Program-made: the position numbers and the translations under genes
In this document: in pieces, positions 34,749 through 46,206 of the stretch
Layout: each line of letters opens with the position of its first letter
Position numbering within the stretch: position 1 is the first letter of the stretch
NCBI GenBank assembly: GCA_963575645.1
Contig: OY754465.1
Location: 58,303,901 to 58,367,900 of the forward strand
From: Xanthostigma xanthostigma
Taxonomy: Eukaryota > Arthropoda > Insecta > Raphidioptera > Raphidiidae
Length of the DNA stretch: 64,000 nt
Direction of reading: 5' to 3'
Notes under the pieces: model-generated
Seen by the model: only the letters and a program-made list of their open reading frames with translations
Told to the model about the DNA's origin: nothing
Databases searched by the model: none

Positions 34749-35161
34749 AACTAGACTATAGTCTCTAGATCGAAAACGTTTTTCCAAGTTCATTATTATA
34801 TAAACTATAGTTAAAATATAGATTTTTACATACGGGGTGAACCCCCTTCCTCAAAACTGTCATCTTAATTTACAGCATAATTATATTTAATCCAAAAAGT
34901 TAGAGCGACTTCAAAATATGAGCAGTTGTAGTGAAGAAAAGTTTTGCCGTTTTTGCGTAAAGCCCGTACAGAATGGTCGTTTTATTTGCGTATAAAGTTA
35001 GTAAATCAGTAAATACATAACCTAAAATTTGTTAGGCGATCATCCGATTTCGTTCGTTGGTTAGCCCTGTGGACGTTTCTCCCGTCAATAATTTCTTACT
35101 ACATAAATATCTCAGTACAGGTCCGGTTCATATAGTTATAGCATTAATATTTTATTTAGCT
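34749..35161. other. No recognisable feature
   Basis: Nothing supported between the hairpin and the Helitron end. Confidence 0.4.
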
Positions 35162-35766
35162 CTAGCGGCCTGGTCCGGCTTCGCCCGAATTTGTAGATTG
35201 CCACCGTTTTTTTCATAGACTTCCGTTGCAAAATTGGTCTCCACGAAAATCGCTTTTATTGCGATAATATATAACCTATGTCCATCCTGAAGGTCTGTTC
35301 TAAACATTGGTGAAAAAATTTTCGAAATCGGATTGGTAGTTTCGGAGATTACCTCCTACATCTAAACCAGAGGCTCCCAAACTTTTTTGTCTCGTAGACC
35401 ACTTGCCATGTTTTTCGGTTTTGGGTAGCCCTCCTGCTTATCTGATATTGATTTTTTGCAAATTCATTAATTTCAAATGTATTTTTGACAACCGGTATAG
35501 TGCTACTCACTTTGAACGATTTAAATTTATAACAGTAGTGAAATGTAGTGTGAAATGTTTAGTTTTATACATTTATTAATTAGATTCAAATTAAAATTTA
35601 CTTTCTGTTACATAAAATAACTAGGCAAAAAATAAATGCTATTAGTGTGAGGGATGAACCTGATGCTTTAATAATAAATTTTCAACATTTGGCATCAATT
35701 TAGATTTAATCCTAAATCTCTTCGGTTAACGATGTCCAGTTTGTTTCTTTTTAAACGCTTTATATT

Positions 35767-36834
35767 AGTTTGGGTTGTAACTATGTATGTATGTACTAAC
35801 GGAATCTTTGAGCATAATTTTCACCAATTTCCCGAAGTCTGATTAATTTGAAACTTTGCATACGTATCAAGGACCGATGACAATGCAATAATTTGATAAC
35901 AGTTTCCCATTATCCTTATTAGGACCCCCAGGATTAATTAGTTTGGGTTGTAACTATGTATGTATGTCCGTAACGGAATCTTTGAGCATAATTTTCACCA
36001 ATTTCCCGAAGTCTGATTAATTTGAAACTTTGCATACGTATCAAGGACCGATGACAATGCAATAATTTGATAACAGTTTCCCATTATCCTTATTAGGACC
36101 CCCAGGATTAATAATTAAACGCTTTATATTAGTTTTTAATCCTGGGGGTCCTAATAAGGATAATGGGAAACTGTTATCAAATTATTGCATTGTCATCGGT
36201 CCTTGATACGTATGCAAAGTTTCAAATTAATCAGACTTCGGGAAATTGGTGAAAATTATGCTCAAAGATTCCGTTACGGACATACATACATAGTTATAAT
36301 TAATAATAATAACTATGTATGTATGTCCGTAACGGAATCTTTGAGCATAATTTTCACCAATTTCCCGAAGTCTGATTAATTTGAAACTTTGCATACGTAT
36401 CAAGGACCGATGACAATGCAATAATTTGATAACAGTTTCCCATTATCCTTATTAGGACCCCCAGGACATTAATTCTGACCGATAAAAAATGTTGCAAAAA
36501 AATTTTAGTAAACATGAGTTTATTTAATAAATTACAAAACTTTAAAAAATAACAAATTTGAATAATTTTGAAAAAAAAAAAAATTAAAGCATTCCAATTA
36601 AAATACGAATATAATTCTATATTAAACGCTTTATATTAGTTTGGGTTGTAACTAACTATGTATGTATGTAACTAACTATGTATGTATGTCCGTAACGGAA
36701 TCTTTGAGCATAATTTTCACCAATTTCCCGAAGTCTGATTAATTTGAAACTTTGCATACGTATCAAGGACCGATGACAATGCAATAATTTGATAACAGTT
36801 TCCCATTATCCTTATTAGGACCCCCAGGATTAAT
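35767..36834. repeat. Five copies of a roughly 165-bp unit, one inverted
   Basis: Units at about 35767-35939 (+), 35940-36112 (+), 36135-36298 (-), 36309-36465 (+) and 36638-36834 (+). Each runs from AACTATGTATGTATGT through AACGGAATCTTTGAGC to TTATTAGGACCCCCAGGA, nearly identical. The third and fourth form a palindrome, which explains identical 64-residue frames on opposite strands there. Confidence 0.95.
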
Positions 36835-36874
36835 AAATTCTTTTATAGATCCTCAAACTAAAAAGTGAAAAATA

Positions 36875-37087
36875 AAATATAGTTTAAAAAAAACTAAAAA
36901 ACACGCTTTATATCGGACTAAAAAGTAAAAATAATTGTTTTAAAATAAGCTTAAAAAGCGTTGGGCGCTCGATGTACGAAAATGTGGAACAAAGCGCCCC
37001 ACGCTTTTTAAGCTTATTTTAAAACAATTATTTTTACTTTTTAGTCCGATATAAAGCGTGTTTTTTAGTTTTTTTTAAACTATATTT
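36875..37087. repeat. Foldback with GCGCTCGATGTACG loop, copy 2
   Basis: AAATATAGTTTAAAAAAAAC, AACACGCTTTATATCGGAC, AAAATAAGCTT and AAAAAGCG are mirrored on the right; the loop TCGATGTACGAAAATGTGG is the same as in 22342-22634. It sits inside the hAT element. Confidence 0.92.
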
Positions 37088-37609
37088 TTTTTATTAGAAG
37101 ATTCACTATCGTTGACCCCCATTTTCATTTCATGGACCCCTAATTTTTTTCCCGCTGACATGGACCCCTTGCAAGTTGTCGTCGACCACTTTGGGAATCA
37201 CTGATCTAAACTTACAAACTTTACCTTTTTATAATATTAGTATCGAAAAATGAAAATTTACTGAAAATTCGAAACTTTGCGAAGAGAATATATAGTTCGG
37301 TTCTGTTCAATAAATGACAGTCAACTAGAATTTATGTAACGATAGTTTGGGGCCATCTCACTCATATATAGATACATATATTCCAAAATATATTGGAGAA
37401 GCCATATCTAAAAACCATTATGGTACCATGCGGTATTATAGCTTTAAATCCTGAATATATGGTATGGAGCATGAATATGTAAGGTATATGCGAGGATAGA
37501 GAGTCTGTCTTGGAATTATCATAGAGAAAATTGTTGTCAAGGGCGATAGAACGACCGTACGTCCTTGATAGTGTTTTATTTGAAAGTTGAAACCGAAGAC
37601 GTTATCTTA

Positions 37610-37910
37610 ACTAAAATTATAAACACGAATGTAAGTTTGTTTGTTTGTTACGCCTTCACGCGTAAACCGCCGAACAGATTTCGATAAAATTTGGCAAGGA
37701 GATAGATTGCATCCCGAGGAAGGACTTAGGATATCTTTTGTCTAAAAAAACCTGAAGGGAGTGAAATAGGGGATGAAAGTTTGTATAGGGAACCCATCAT
37801 TTTTCTCAAGTTAGGGATATGAAAATTCATATTTAGGCTTTTGGTAAGAAATAAAGGATTACGTTTTTCAGCGTTTCTGAAAAATCATCCTTCAAGAGGG
37901 TAAAATAGGG
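37610..37910 (+). mobile_element. Dispersed repeat fragment, Helitron/SINE-like 5' region
   Basis: AAATTATAAACACGAATGTA, GTTTGTTTGTTTGTTACGCC, AAACCGCCGAACAGATTTCG and AAATTTGGCAAGGAGATAG follow the layout of the 5' parts of other Helitron-like copies here. No termini defined. Confidence 0.45.
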
Positions 37911-39078
37911 GATGATTTTAAAATTTACACGTAATATACTATACAGGATATATCACAGGAAACCTTCCATAGGAAAATGTACACAGTACAAATTAGTTAA
38001 GATCAGAGATTGTTTTGTCCTCTATTCAGAGGTCGTTACCATAATGAAATCTACTCGAGATGGTGGCACAATCTGGATCATTGCATCAATTACAACTGAC
38101 TTCAATGTAATATTTATATGTTTTATCAATCAATTAATTATTATCATTCAATGCTCATTTGCAGTTTGCCAACATTGATATAGATTTGTTTTCACCGGTG
38201 TCGTTTAGAATGTGATTAGTTGCTAACAAAGCTATATCCCTCTCATTTATTTATCTGAGGATGAAACTATAAGTATTGCTTAAAATTATACAATCGTGCA
38301 CCACTTTGGGGCAAATCAAGTTGCAATTTTGTGTAGTCGATAGCTTTACTTAGTACCTACAATGAATTCGCATGAAATATCGTCGGTTCTGAAATATTTT
38401 AAATAACAATCGGAAAGTTGTTCGTCTTCAGTTGCATCCTTTTTCTCTAATATTTCATAAGTACTACAAATAAATATGTATTATATATATACAAGGTTCG
38501 TCATTGAAAGATTCACAAACATTTTATTTCTGTGATTTGTCGTATTGGTACAGTAAAAAATGAAATCAGTAAATTTTGTATATAGAGATTAAATTCTTTA
38601 CCTTTATTGAAAATATCTCAAGTAACTTAATGCAACATATTTGGTGATTGTAAAATTGAATAATACGTATATATATTAGGTATGTATTTGTATTTTTTAC
38701 GAATGTGTACAACAAGAAGATGGAGTAATAGTGACCTATTTTGATATAATATATTAAATAATTTAAAAACGATGTGACGTACAAACTTGTGACATAATAA
38801 TAATAATGCGTTTAACGTCTGTTTTTCGACTTTATGTCCATCTTTCACACTTCCCGTTATTTTCTACATTTTTAAATTTCAACTTAATTAATATCAATGT
38901 GAGAATAAAGGAATTTCAGGATATTAGGATAAGGTAGGCAAATTTTTATAGTGTCATGGCTTTGAATAAGGAACCATCTCGATATTTATCTGGAATTGTC
39001 GAGGGAAACCATGGAAAACCTGAACAAGATGGCTTGTACAGGAATTACAGTTTCTCGGCAAGAGGCAGTAGGAAAAAG
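37911..39078. other. No recognisable feature
   Basis: An 88-codon frame at 37912-38178 has no recognisable domain. Nothing else supported. Confidence 0.4.
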
Positions 39079-39148
39079 TCCCCGACGGGATTCGAGCACG
39101 GTACCTCTTGAATGCGAGTCTAGTGCTCTCCCTGCTTGGTAACTTGTG
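39079..39148 (-). pseudogene. tRNA-derived sequence
   Basis: The minus strand reads GCAGGGAGAGCACTAGACTC then GTACCGTGCTCGAATCCCGT. The D-arm and the B box (GCTCGAATCCC) are at the right spacing for a tRNA, but the acceptor ends do not pair. Confidence 0.5.
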
Positions 39149-39515
39149 ACATGCAATAGCGACACGTTTTTCAGTCTTTTAATGAAACAAACAGCGTCCA
39201 GCTATCCCTTCGTCGACGGGACAAAGAGGTCTGATGTCGGGACATTCCGATTAAATAGGTACAGTTACGTCAACCCTACTTGAAACGTACATCTTATTTT
39301 TCGGAGGAGGAAATGCATATTTACGCACACTCCAGGAAGATAGCCCTGAATAGTGTGGCAAACCTAAAACCTCCTCTATCTCACTCCAAATATCCTTCCC
39401 GCGGTAGGTACCGATGTTCTGTCATTCCTTCGCTGGGAGAGGAGTTGAAGCTAAGCTGACATCTTTTGGACTAAGTACTACACTTACCATGAATTCACCT
39501 GATTCCTACGTCCTC

Positions 39516-39762
39516 GCTATACTGCCGTAAAAAGGCAAAAGACAGTAAGTGACCAACTTATGAATTTGAGTAAATCAAGATTTACTAAAAATGTCTTGAC
39601 CGTCCAGAATTTTAGATTATGGAAACCAACACATGGGGGAAGCATTTTTTAAAGACAATAAAATTATTGCTGCAGCACTTACTGCTGTCGTTGGCTTCAG
39701 TATGAACTCATTTTCTCAACAAATGCCACTTACTGCCCTTTGCCTTTTTAGGGCAGTATAGC
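39516..39762. mobile_element. Short TIR element, GCTATACTGCC ends
   Basis: GCTATACTGCCGTAAAAAGG then CAAAAGACAGTAAGTG mirrors CACTTACTGCCCTTTG, CCTTTTTAGGGCAGTATAGC with few mismatches. 247 bp, non-coding. Confidence 0.8.
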
Positions 39763-40378
39763 TCATCTTTCCGCGGAAATGTTATGACTCAGCCTGTATT
39801 TGGAGTACCTCAAAATGAAAAAGCGAATCTTTGAAGCTAACTCGGTTACATACTTCATCGTTCATATATCTTTCTTTACTCCCTCCGCACAATATTTCGT
39901 TAGGAAATGGTAGACATTTATTGTTGGAATTGTTTTATTTACTTTATTGTTTCAGATAAGTTTGAGAATACATTATTATACGTTTTCTTTTTGTTTATTA
40001 TTAGAAAACAAACGTTGGTATGACTGTGGGGGCACCTGTGGGATTGTTTTATTGAATTAAGTTGGCAGGATTGTTGAATATTATGAGCGTGATCAGAAAA
40101 CATCCCGCGGGAAAATACAATTGGATATCTCACTTTAAAACCTTTGTAAGAGATAACAATAAAAGATCTTAAAATCGTATTACCTTTATATTTTGTTTTA
40201 TTATTTCTTCAAAAGAAAATATCGCACAAGGTTCACCCGGCACTTTAAGGCCACGCTATTAAAACGATATTTAAACACTTCGAATGTTTTCTAAAATTTT
40301 ATAATCATTGGGGGATAGTTTGATTGAGAAACATTTAAAAAAACGAATTTTGCGGATGTTTCGCAACGATTAATGTTT
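39763..40378. other. No recognisable feature
   Basis: Nothing supported. Confidence 0.4.
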
Positions 40379-40386
40379 TATTAGAA

Positions 40387-40554
40387 CAGAGCCGTCTTTA
40401 GGTGTGGGCCCAGGGATCCCCTAACTTTCAAGACCTCGAAAATATGCAAAATTAAATGGAGAAATAAATAATTGTAACAAACAGTACGAATTCCTTAAAG
40501 GGGCCTCCAAACTTTTTTAGGCCCAGGGCCTCGGATTGTCCAAAGACGGCCTTG
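40387..40554. mobile_element. hAT-type MITE, 168 bp, exact 8-bp duplication
   Basis: TATTAGAA at 40379-40386 and 40555-40562. Ends CAGAGCCGTCTTTAGG and, reversed, CAAGGCCGTCTTTGG. Both inner flanks carry GGGCCCAGGG / GGCCCAGGGCC. No coding capacity. Confidence 0.88.
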
Positions 40555-40983
40555 TATTAGAACAAAATTAAATTTTATTGTTTTATAGTTTGACGTAATA
40601 TTATTTTGATTAATTTTGTTTCTTATTAAAAAAAAAATCGAGATATAGATTTTATACTGCCTAATGCCTATACACGAATTTAAAACTGGATTTAAAACTA
40701 GTGACATCTAGCCTTCTTTTAGCCTCTAAACTGATGCATAATATTGAAACTTACGTCAGTGTTTCCATCTTAGGATATTTTCCCCTAAAAGAGAACTATT
40801 TTTATTTAGGGAATTTTCTGGGGTATACATTTTTATCCCAGCCTTAATTAAAATTTACAAATAAAAGTAAGAGTCCCTTGAGGTTAGAGTCTGGCACAAC
40901 ACCGCAATATTCAGATCAGCCTAACGGACCCATTTAGTTTACATGCTGGCCAATCAGAGCTCGACCCATTGCGCCGGACTCTA
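40555..40983. other. No recognisable feature apart from a 9-bp inverted pair
   Basis: GAGTCTGGC at about 40890 and GCCGGACTC at about 40973 are inverted with one mismatch; too short to call an element. Confidence 0.35.
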
Positions 40984-40987
40984 TTAA

Positions 40988-41685
40988 GGAGGTTGAGCCG
41001 TTTTACGAAGATAATGAAAAAAATCTGAAATGAAGTTTTTTTAATAGATTTTTTTATGACAAAATTTTCTGTAAAAAATCCAAAATCATTAGGAGATTTA
41101 TAAAATTAAAAATTAAAAAAAACTTTTACATGTAGTCTTATGGAAAATTTTATGTCAACCTAGCATGCAAACGGTACATTTTAATTTTTTGCAAATAACC
41201 AAATAATGTCAGCAGTTCCAAAAACTATCTATGTAAAGCATCGGTGTTTTACGCATATTTTAATATTTTTTCCAATTTAATTAGGAGACTTTTAATCAAT
41301 AAAAAAAATAATTAAACCTTAGCGCTTTTCGATTATGGACTTTTATTCTTGACAGATTTAACAATTTTAACTGAATTTTCAACTTTTTAATGATTTAATT
41401 GTAATTTTTATTACTTCTAATTTCTTTTTTCAATTATTTACTGCAAAAAATATGTAAAATACAGATATTTACATAAATTAATTTTTTTTAACCTAACTTT
41501 GTACAAAAAATACTAAAGTTAGTCCATTAAGTATAAAGTACTGAAATAATTAATTAATATTAAAAAACAATATTTATTTATGCCTTTATGACAATAATTT
41601 ATTGGTATCATCGACTTATAAACTATAAAAGTTCCCATTTAGAATTCGACTTACTTTTGATTGGGACTGTAACGGATCAACCTCC
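40988..41685 (-). mobile_element. TTAA-flanked TIR element, copy 2 (inverted)
   Basis: TTAA at 40984-40987 and 41686-41689. The sequence is the reverse complement of 33927-34607 with small indels, including matching ends GGAGGTTGAGCCGTT and AACGGATCAACCTCC. Confidence 0.85.
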
Positions 41686-41689
41686 TTAA

Positions 41690-42511
41690 AAATACTGAAT
41701 TTATTGTTATTTGCAAGAAATATTAAATTTTAAAATTTTTGGGGGAAATATTTTAAAAACTATGTTTTTACGGGATTTTTATTTTTTAGGGGAAAATAAC
41801 TTTCCAGAGTATGACTTGCGACCGCGATAGGAAGAAACAACATGCGCAGACATCGGTATAGTTTGTCATCGTGAACTGATTCATATTCAATTTCAATACC
41901 TAGGTGTTATGTCACTATTTGCGTGTTGGATCGCCCATTTCGAAAGGAGGGCATCCTGACACTATTAATAAGAACATATTATAGGAATCACCTGTACACA
42001 CAATGTAGTATAGCATAATTAGTTTAATGTGTTTCCACTCAGTTCAAAAAGAATTCCCTAATTCGATATTGTTAGTCACTAGTGATTTCCAATTAGTAGA
42101 TTAGAGCTCGCTATAAAAACTTTTGTGTATAGTGCAATGTTGTATATGAGTGAGCTATAGCCACTCCGTATTACATATATTAATTCCGTGTGGAGATTGT
42201 AGGATATTTTATTACACAATCGATGTAGGTCGAGTTAACTAGAAATGTATTAACTTGGGGGTTGAAACTGAACATGTAAACTTATATATACTATTAGTTG
42301 AAATCAAAATATCTCATTCTCATTGGGTTTGTGTATATCTTAAACAGCTTTGAACGGCTACGATGGAGGATCAAAATGTTCTTTTTGTAACCAACGACTT
42401 GCTGTTCGCTTTTCTTCTGAAAGGACTTTCCGACGGTACCGGTGCTGTTACCATAGTTTAATGAATTGTAACTATTATAATAACACCGATGCCTTCTCTT
42501 CTGTGTTAAGA
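41690..42511. other. No recognisable feature
   Basis: AT-rich; nothing supported. Confidence 0.4.
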
Positions 42512-42632
42512 AATTGAATATCAACCAAATCAATTTTTCTTTATTAATATTATCAAAATTCAAATTTCATTAGAAAACTCGATGGATGAAGATCGAGCCA
42601 AATCGGTATCTTGTACTATAAGTTTCATATTT
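42512..42632. mobile_element. Fragment of the mariner-like element seen at 53917-54846
   Basis: AAATCAATTTTTCTTTATTA, TCATTAGAAAACTCGATGG and CAAATCGGTATCTTGTACTA match the right end of that element; the rest is absent. Confidence 0.65.
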
Positions 42633-42929
42633 TAGAACGTCTGTAATTTCTTAAAAGTTTTCTGGGCATGACGTCTAGATGTTTCTAGAAGTTTCGTCGG
42701 TTTGTTTGTATATACTAGCGCCATTCGATTTTGATGAAACTTGACATCAAGAAGTATAAACTATCCGGCTAAGACACCCTCATTGGACCCATATTTCTTC
42801 CGATCTGATGTTGGCCAACATCGGTACAAAAGCAAACGTCAAGATTATAATGTACGTGCCTGCATAATAGACATGGGAAATGTCGTTACTATGTGATCAC
42901 AGTGATCATCGTGACTTAGTCACGTCGAT

Positions 42930-43275
42930 CCCGACTGAACAAACACTCGGTCGGACGTTACGTCGGGTACTCAGTTGGAGCGACCGTCGTGATTGCGGTG
43001 ATATGGAATAACGTACGTTACTTTGGAACGTATAGTTCCCTCTTGTCAAATCACAGTAATCATTTTAGACGGCTGATCACGCCGAATGCCGTCCGACCGA
43101 GCAAACACTCGGTCGGACGGTTACATCGGCATTGGTCGGCTACTCGGTTGGAGCGACCGTCGTGATTGCGGTAACACAGAACAACATACGTTACTTTGGA
43201 ACGTATAGTTCCCTCTTGTCAGATCACAGTGATCATTTTAGACGGCGTGTCACAGTGATTTTTTTTATCGTGAAG
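42930..43275. repeat. Tandem duplication, about 173-bp unit
   Basis: GGAGCGACCGTCGTGATTGC occurs at about 42977 and 43150, each followed by CGTTACTTTGGAACGTATAG. GTCCGACCGAGC and GCTCGGTCGGAC-like halves also form a hairpin at about 43090-43123. Confidence 0.9.
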
Positions 43276-43449
43276 TTGTTTATTCCCCAACTCTACTACA
43301 TAATCTTGGCGTTTACTTTTCTTCCGACGGACATCGGATCGGGAGAAATACGAATCCGATGTACTTAAGGTTCTATCTTAGATAAAAGTTCTGCCTAAAT
43401 CGACACTGACCCGAGAAATTATTCCTGACATCTAGTAGCTACTGATATA
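43276..43449. other. No recognisable feature
   Basis: Short spacer before the mariner-like copy. Confidence 0.4.
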
Positions 43450-44299
43450 CAGATTGTATCAAATCAAAACAGTCCATAGAACATTCTGTGTGTAAGACAG
43501 AGACGATATATAAAGCAGTAAGTAAGAATGAGATAAATGATCGCTAATAGTTACTGTGGTTACGTAAATAAATAATTACGTACACTGTAAATCTTTTTAC
43601 CAATTTATCAATTAAAACAACTAAACTGTAATATTAATTCGTATTATTATTTATATCTGGTACAAAAGTTTTAACAATACTTTTAATAATTAATTTATTA
43701 AATGTTCAAAAAGACCTCCACGTTCTGCCAAACAATATCCTAATCGATTATAAATATTTTCCCTCACATTGGCTGACATCTCATGGTCAACGGACTGACA
43801 TGCATTGGAAATCTGTATTTTCAATTCGTTCAAATTATTAGCTCTATTTTCTTGAAAGCCATAAATTTTGGATTTTACAAATCCCCATAAAAAAAATTTT
43901 TTTCGGAGATAGGCAACCATTTGATTCAAATTCTCGTATGATACTGCGAATTGTTATTTTAGACGGAGACAGTTTGTTTTCAAAGGCAGCTACAAATAAA
44001 TTTATTATGTCGGCGGTTGAATTACCACCATAAAACCATTTAATTATTTGGATTTTTTCCCGAACAGTATAAATAGCCATTTTATCAATAATTTCACTAG
44101 TGAATACTGACATTTGATAAAATTGTGATTTTTACTGTAGAAAACAAAGACGATACTATCAGATTGTATAACCACAGTAACTAGCTATTAGCGATCATTT
44201 ATCTCATTCTTACTTACTGCTTTAGTGCTTTATATAATATTATCGTCTCTGTCTTACACACAGAATGTTCTATGGACTATTTTGATTTGATACAATCTG
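43450..44299 (-). mobile_element. mariner-like element, internally deleted, copy 2
   Basis: Flanked by TA (43448-43449, 44300-44301). CAGATTGTATCAAATC at the left mirrors GATTTGATACAATCTG at the right, within inverted repeats of over 100 bp. 850 bp; close relative of 4050-4888. Carries the fused transposase remnant described separately. Confidence 0.88.
43690..44113 (-). pseudogene. Transposase remnant: N-terminal helix-turn-helix joined to C-terminus
   Basis: Two overlapping minus-strand frames. The first (from 44113) has a DNA-binding helix-turn-helix region of the DUF4817 type: YTVREKIQIIKWFYGGNS and SKITIRSIIREFESNGCL. The second continues KKFFLWGFVKSKIYGFQ and ends YCLAERGGLFEHLIN, the usual C-terminus of insect mariner-like transposases, where FFLWG normally follows the last catalytic Asp. 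The DD-D catalytic core between them is missing, and the two parts are in different frames. It therefore cannot cut or join DNA; a DNA-binding fragment is the most it could make. Confidence 0.8.
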
Positions 44300-44301
44300 T
44301 A

Positions 44302-44869
44302 TAACGATGTATGAGAACTAAAATGTATGTCCAAATAATACGTTTTAAGTTTGGAATTTTTAGAGGGCCTGCGAATATATTCATTTGATAGGTTCGACCC
44401 TCGTATTCCAAATACGCCAACCGAAATAACAGACATAGATTGTGTATCTGTGCTGTCTGTATGTCCATAGACTGCTCACTGCAGCAACTATCTGTAACTA
44501 TTGCATTAGTTGATTTCCCTTGTTAGATCGGTGAAGCGAATCCACGAGATCGTAGTAGGCCGTAGACCACCGCCTCTTTCACTGTACCAACTACACCCAA
44601 CCTAACCTTACAACTCTACGTACATTGACGATGCCGCCGCACAGTGGGACCGATTCCTTTTTAACGCGGCCAAAATAGCAAAACTTAAAGTCGTTAATCA
44701 TTCTTTGCAAATGAGCCATAGTATAGAAAGTTTAATATCCGAAATTATTGACTGGGAGCCTATTCTCACCTTTCACCATTACAACCCATAATTGGGGAAT
44801 GGTAATAGTTTAGGTCAAAATTCACTTTTCAAAATTTTATAATATTGTTTCATTTTGAGGTCCCCCGAA
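44302..44869. other. No recognisable feature
   Basis: Nothing supported; short frames only. Confidence 0.4.
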
Positions 44870-45102
44870 TCCAAAAAACATATTTTTGGAAAAACTATGT
44901 GCGTCTATTTGTCTGTTGGTCTGCTAGGCTGTGAGCACGATACAGGCCAAACGTATTAAAACCAAAGAGAGGATGTTTGGTACGCACATTCATCTTAGTT
45001 TACCGAGATGAATGTTGTATCCAAATTTTATGATGACCCGAGTACCATTAAAAAAATTTTGTCGGGCGGACAAATTTTTATTTTGGGTTTTATATATATA
45101 GA
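44870..45102 (-). mobile_element. Helitron-like fragment with 5' end
   Basis: The minus strand starts TCTATATATATAAAACCC after A and includes TTTGTCCGCCCGAC and CATTCATCTCGGTAAACTAA, a block shared with 15795-16398 and 57769-58392. The 3' end is missing or diverged. Confidence 0.6.
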
Positions 45103-45547
45103 TTAAATATAATTAGTATTAATCGTTATACTTCTATTTTTAAAAGTGTCATTTGTTGCGTACCGGACCGATCCTAACTGAATCAACGCACTTTCAAAGA
45201 CAATTTTTTCAAAATAAGTAAATTCTACTCGAGTCTCTATATAAGTCAAAAATACGATAATAGATGTTTATTGTAACGAATATTTTTCAGAATTATTTAT
45301 CAAGTGTATGTGTAAGAGAGAGAAGATCTAAAAATGAACGAATGTGAAACAGAGATACATAAATAAAACCACTACAAAACATATTATTGTGTACATAAGA
45401 ACAGGCTTGTATTCAGGAGAAGTAACAAAAAATCTCTATCTCATATATGGCAGGTATGGGAGATTAAAAAAAATGTAAAGTTTGCTGAATAAAGTCTGCA
45501 TGGCTTGTTCTCGAGGAGAACCCTTGCCTCAGTTTTGTTAGGAGGAA
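45103..45547. other. No recognisable feature
   Basis: AT-rich spacer; nothing supported. Confidence 0.4.
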
Positions 45548-46162
45548 TTTCTAGTGAAGAAGCATAATTTTGCAATTTTTTTTCTGGGAAAAGTAAGGTA
45601 AATACAATTAAGAGAGTTCTGACGTCTTTTTTTGAAGCTATTAAAGGTACAAAAAAAAATCCTAACACGAGGGAGCTGAATCTACCCTCATCAAAAACAC
45701 GACATGCATCCTTTCCAGTCCTGAAATTTCTAAATCAGTCAGATTCTTAAAGTAGAGGCTTGTGACTACTGCTCTGACCTGAATTAGATTTTTCACGATA
45801 TTAAGGACAAAGTTACGGCCCCTCAAAAACGAAAAAAAAATTGTAAAATGTGTTAATCATTTATGAATATCGCGCCATTTGTAGCAATTTGGAACTTTGG
45901 CTTGAATCGGGTCAGAACAGTAGCTACAAGCCTCTATTTTCAGAATCTAAAATTTTTGATTTCTGGAAGGGGTTAAACACCGCACGCGTTTTTGTGGAGG
46001 GGGTAGATTCAGCGCCCTCCTACGCCTTCATGTCAGGATTTTTTTGAAAAAAAAAATGTTTCGTTTCTTCTATCTTAAGAAACGCCAAAACTCTCTTAGT
46101 TGTATTTATCTCACTTTTCCCAGAGAAAAGTCGCAAAATTAGGCTTCTACACTAGAAATGCC
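45548..46162. repeat. Long foldback element, about 615 bp
   Basis: TTTCTAGTGAAGAAGC, GGGAAAAGTAAGGTAAATAC and AAGAGAGTT are mirrored by AACTCTCTT, GTATTTATCTCACTTTTCCC and GCTTCTACACTAGAAA. Further in, GGGAGCTGAATCTACCC mirrors GGGTAGATTCAGCGCCC. Non-coding. Confidence 0.8.
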
Positions 46163-46206
46163 CTTTAATCAAATCTTTGATTAACGTCTGATTAGAACTC
46201 TTCAAT

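Larger units (their letters stand above)
35368..37203. mobile_element. hAT element with exact 8-bp duplication, internally repeat-filled
   Basis: ATCTAAAC at 35360-35367 and 37204-37211 flanks termini CAGAGGCTCCCAAAC and TTTGGGAATCACTG. CAG start, CTG end, imperfect TIR and an 8-bp duplication identify hAT. Subterminal GTAGACCACTTGCC and GTCGACCACTTTGGG are also inverted. 1836 bp without transposase; most of the inside is the repeat cluster 35767-36834 and a foldback. Confidence 0.9.
35162..37246 (-). mobile_element. Short Helitron split by a hAT element
   Basis: Minus strand starts TCGATACTAATATTATAAAA (37246 downward) and ends GAAGCCGGACCAGGCCG then CTAG (35165-35162). Removing the hAT insert and one duplicate leaves about 241 bp of continuous Helitron-like sequence with both ends. 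Non-coding. Confidence 0.8.

Noticed and set aside
36185..36421. Two identical 64-residue frames on opposite strands
   Set aside because: They come from a palindromic pair of 165-bp repeat units, not from genes.
35767..36834. CRISPR-like array
   Set aside because: Units are about 165 bp with irregular spacing and one inversion; there are no short repeats with unique spacers.
40885..40982. Mini-element with GAGTCTGGC / GCCGGACTC ends
   Set aside because: The inverted pair is only 9 bases with a mismatch, with no second copy or duplication.
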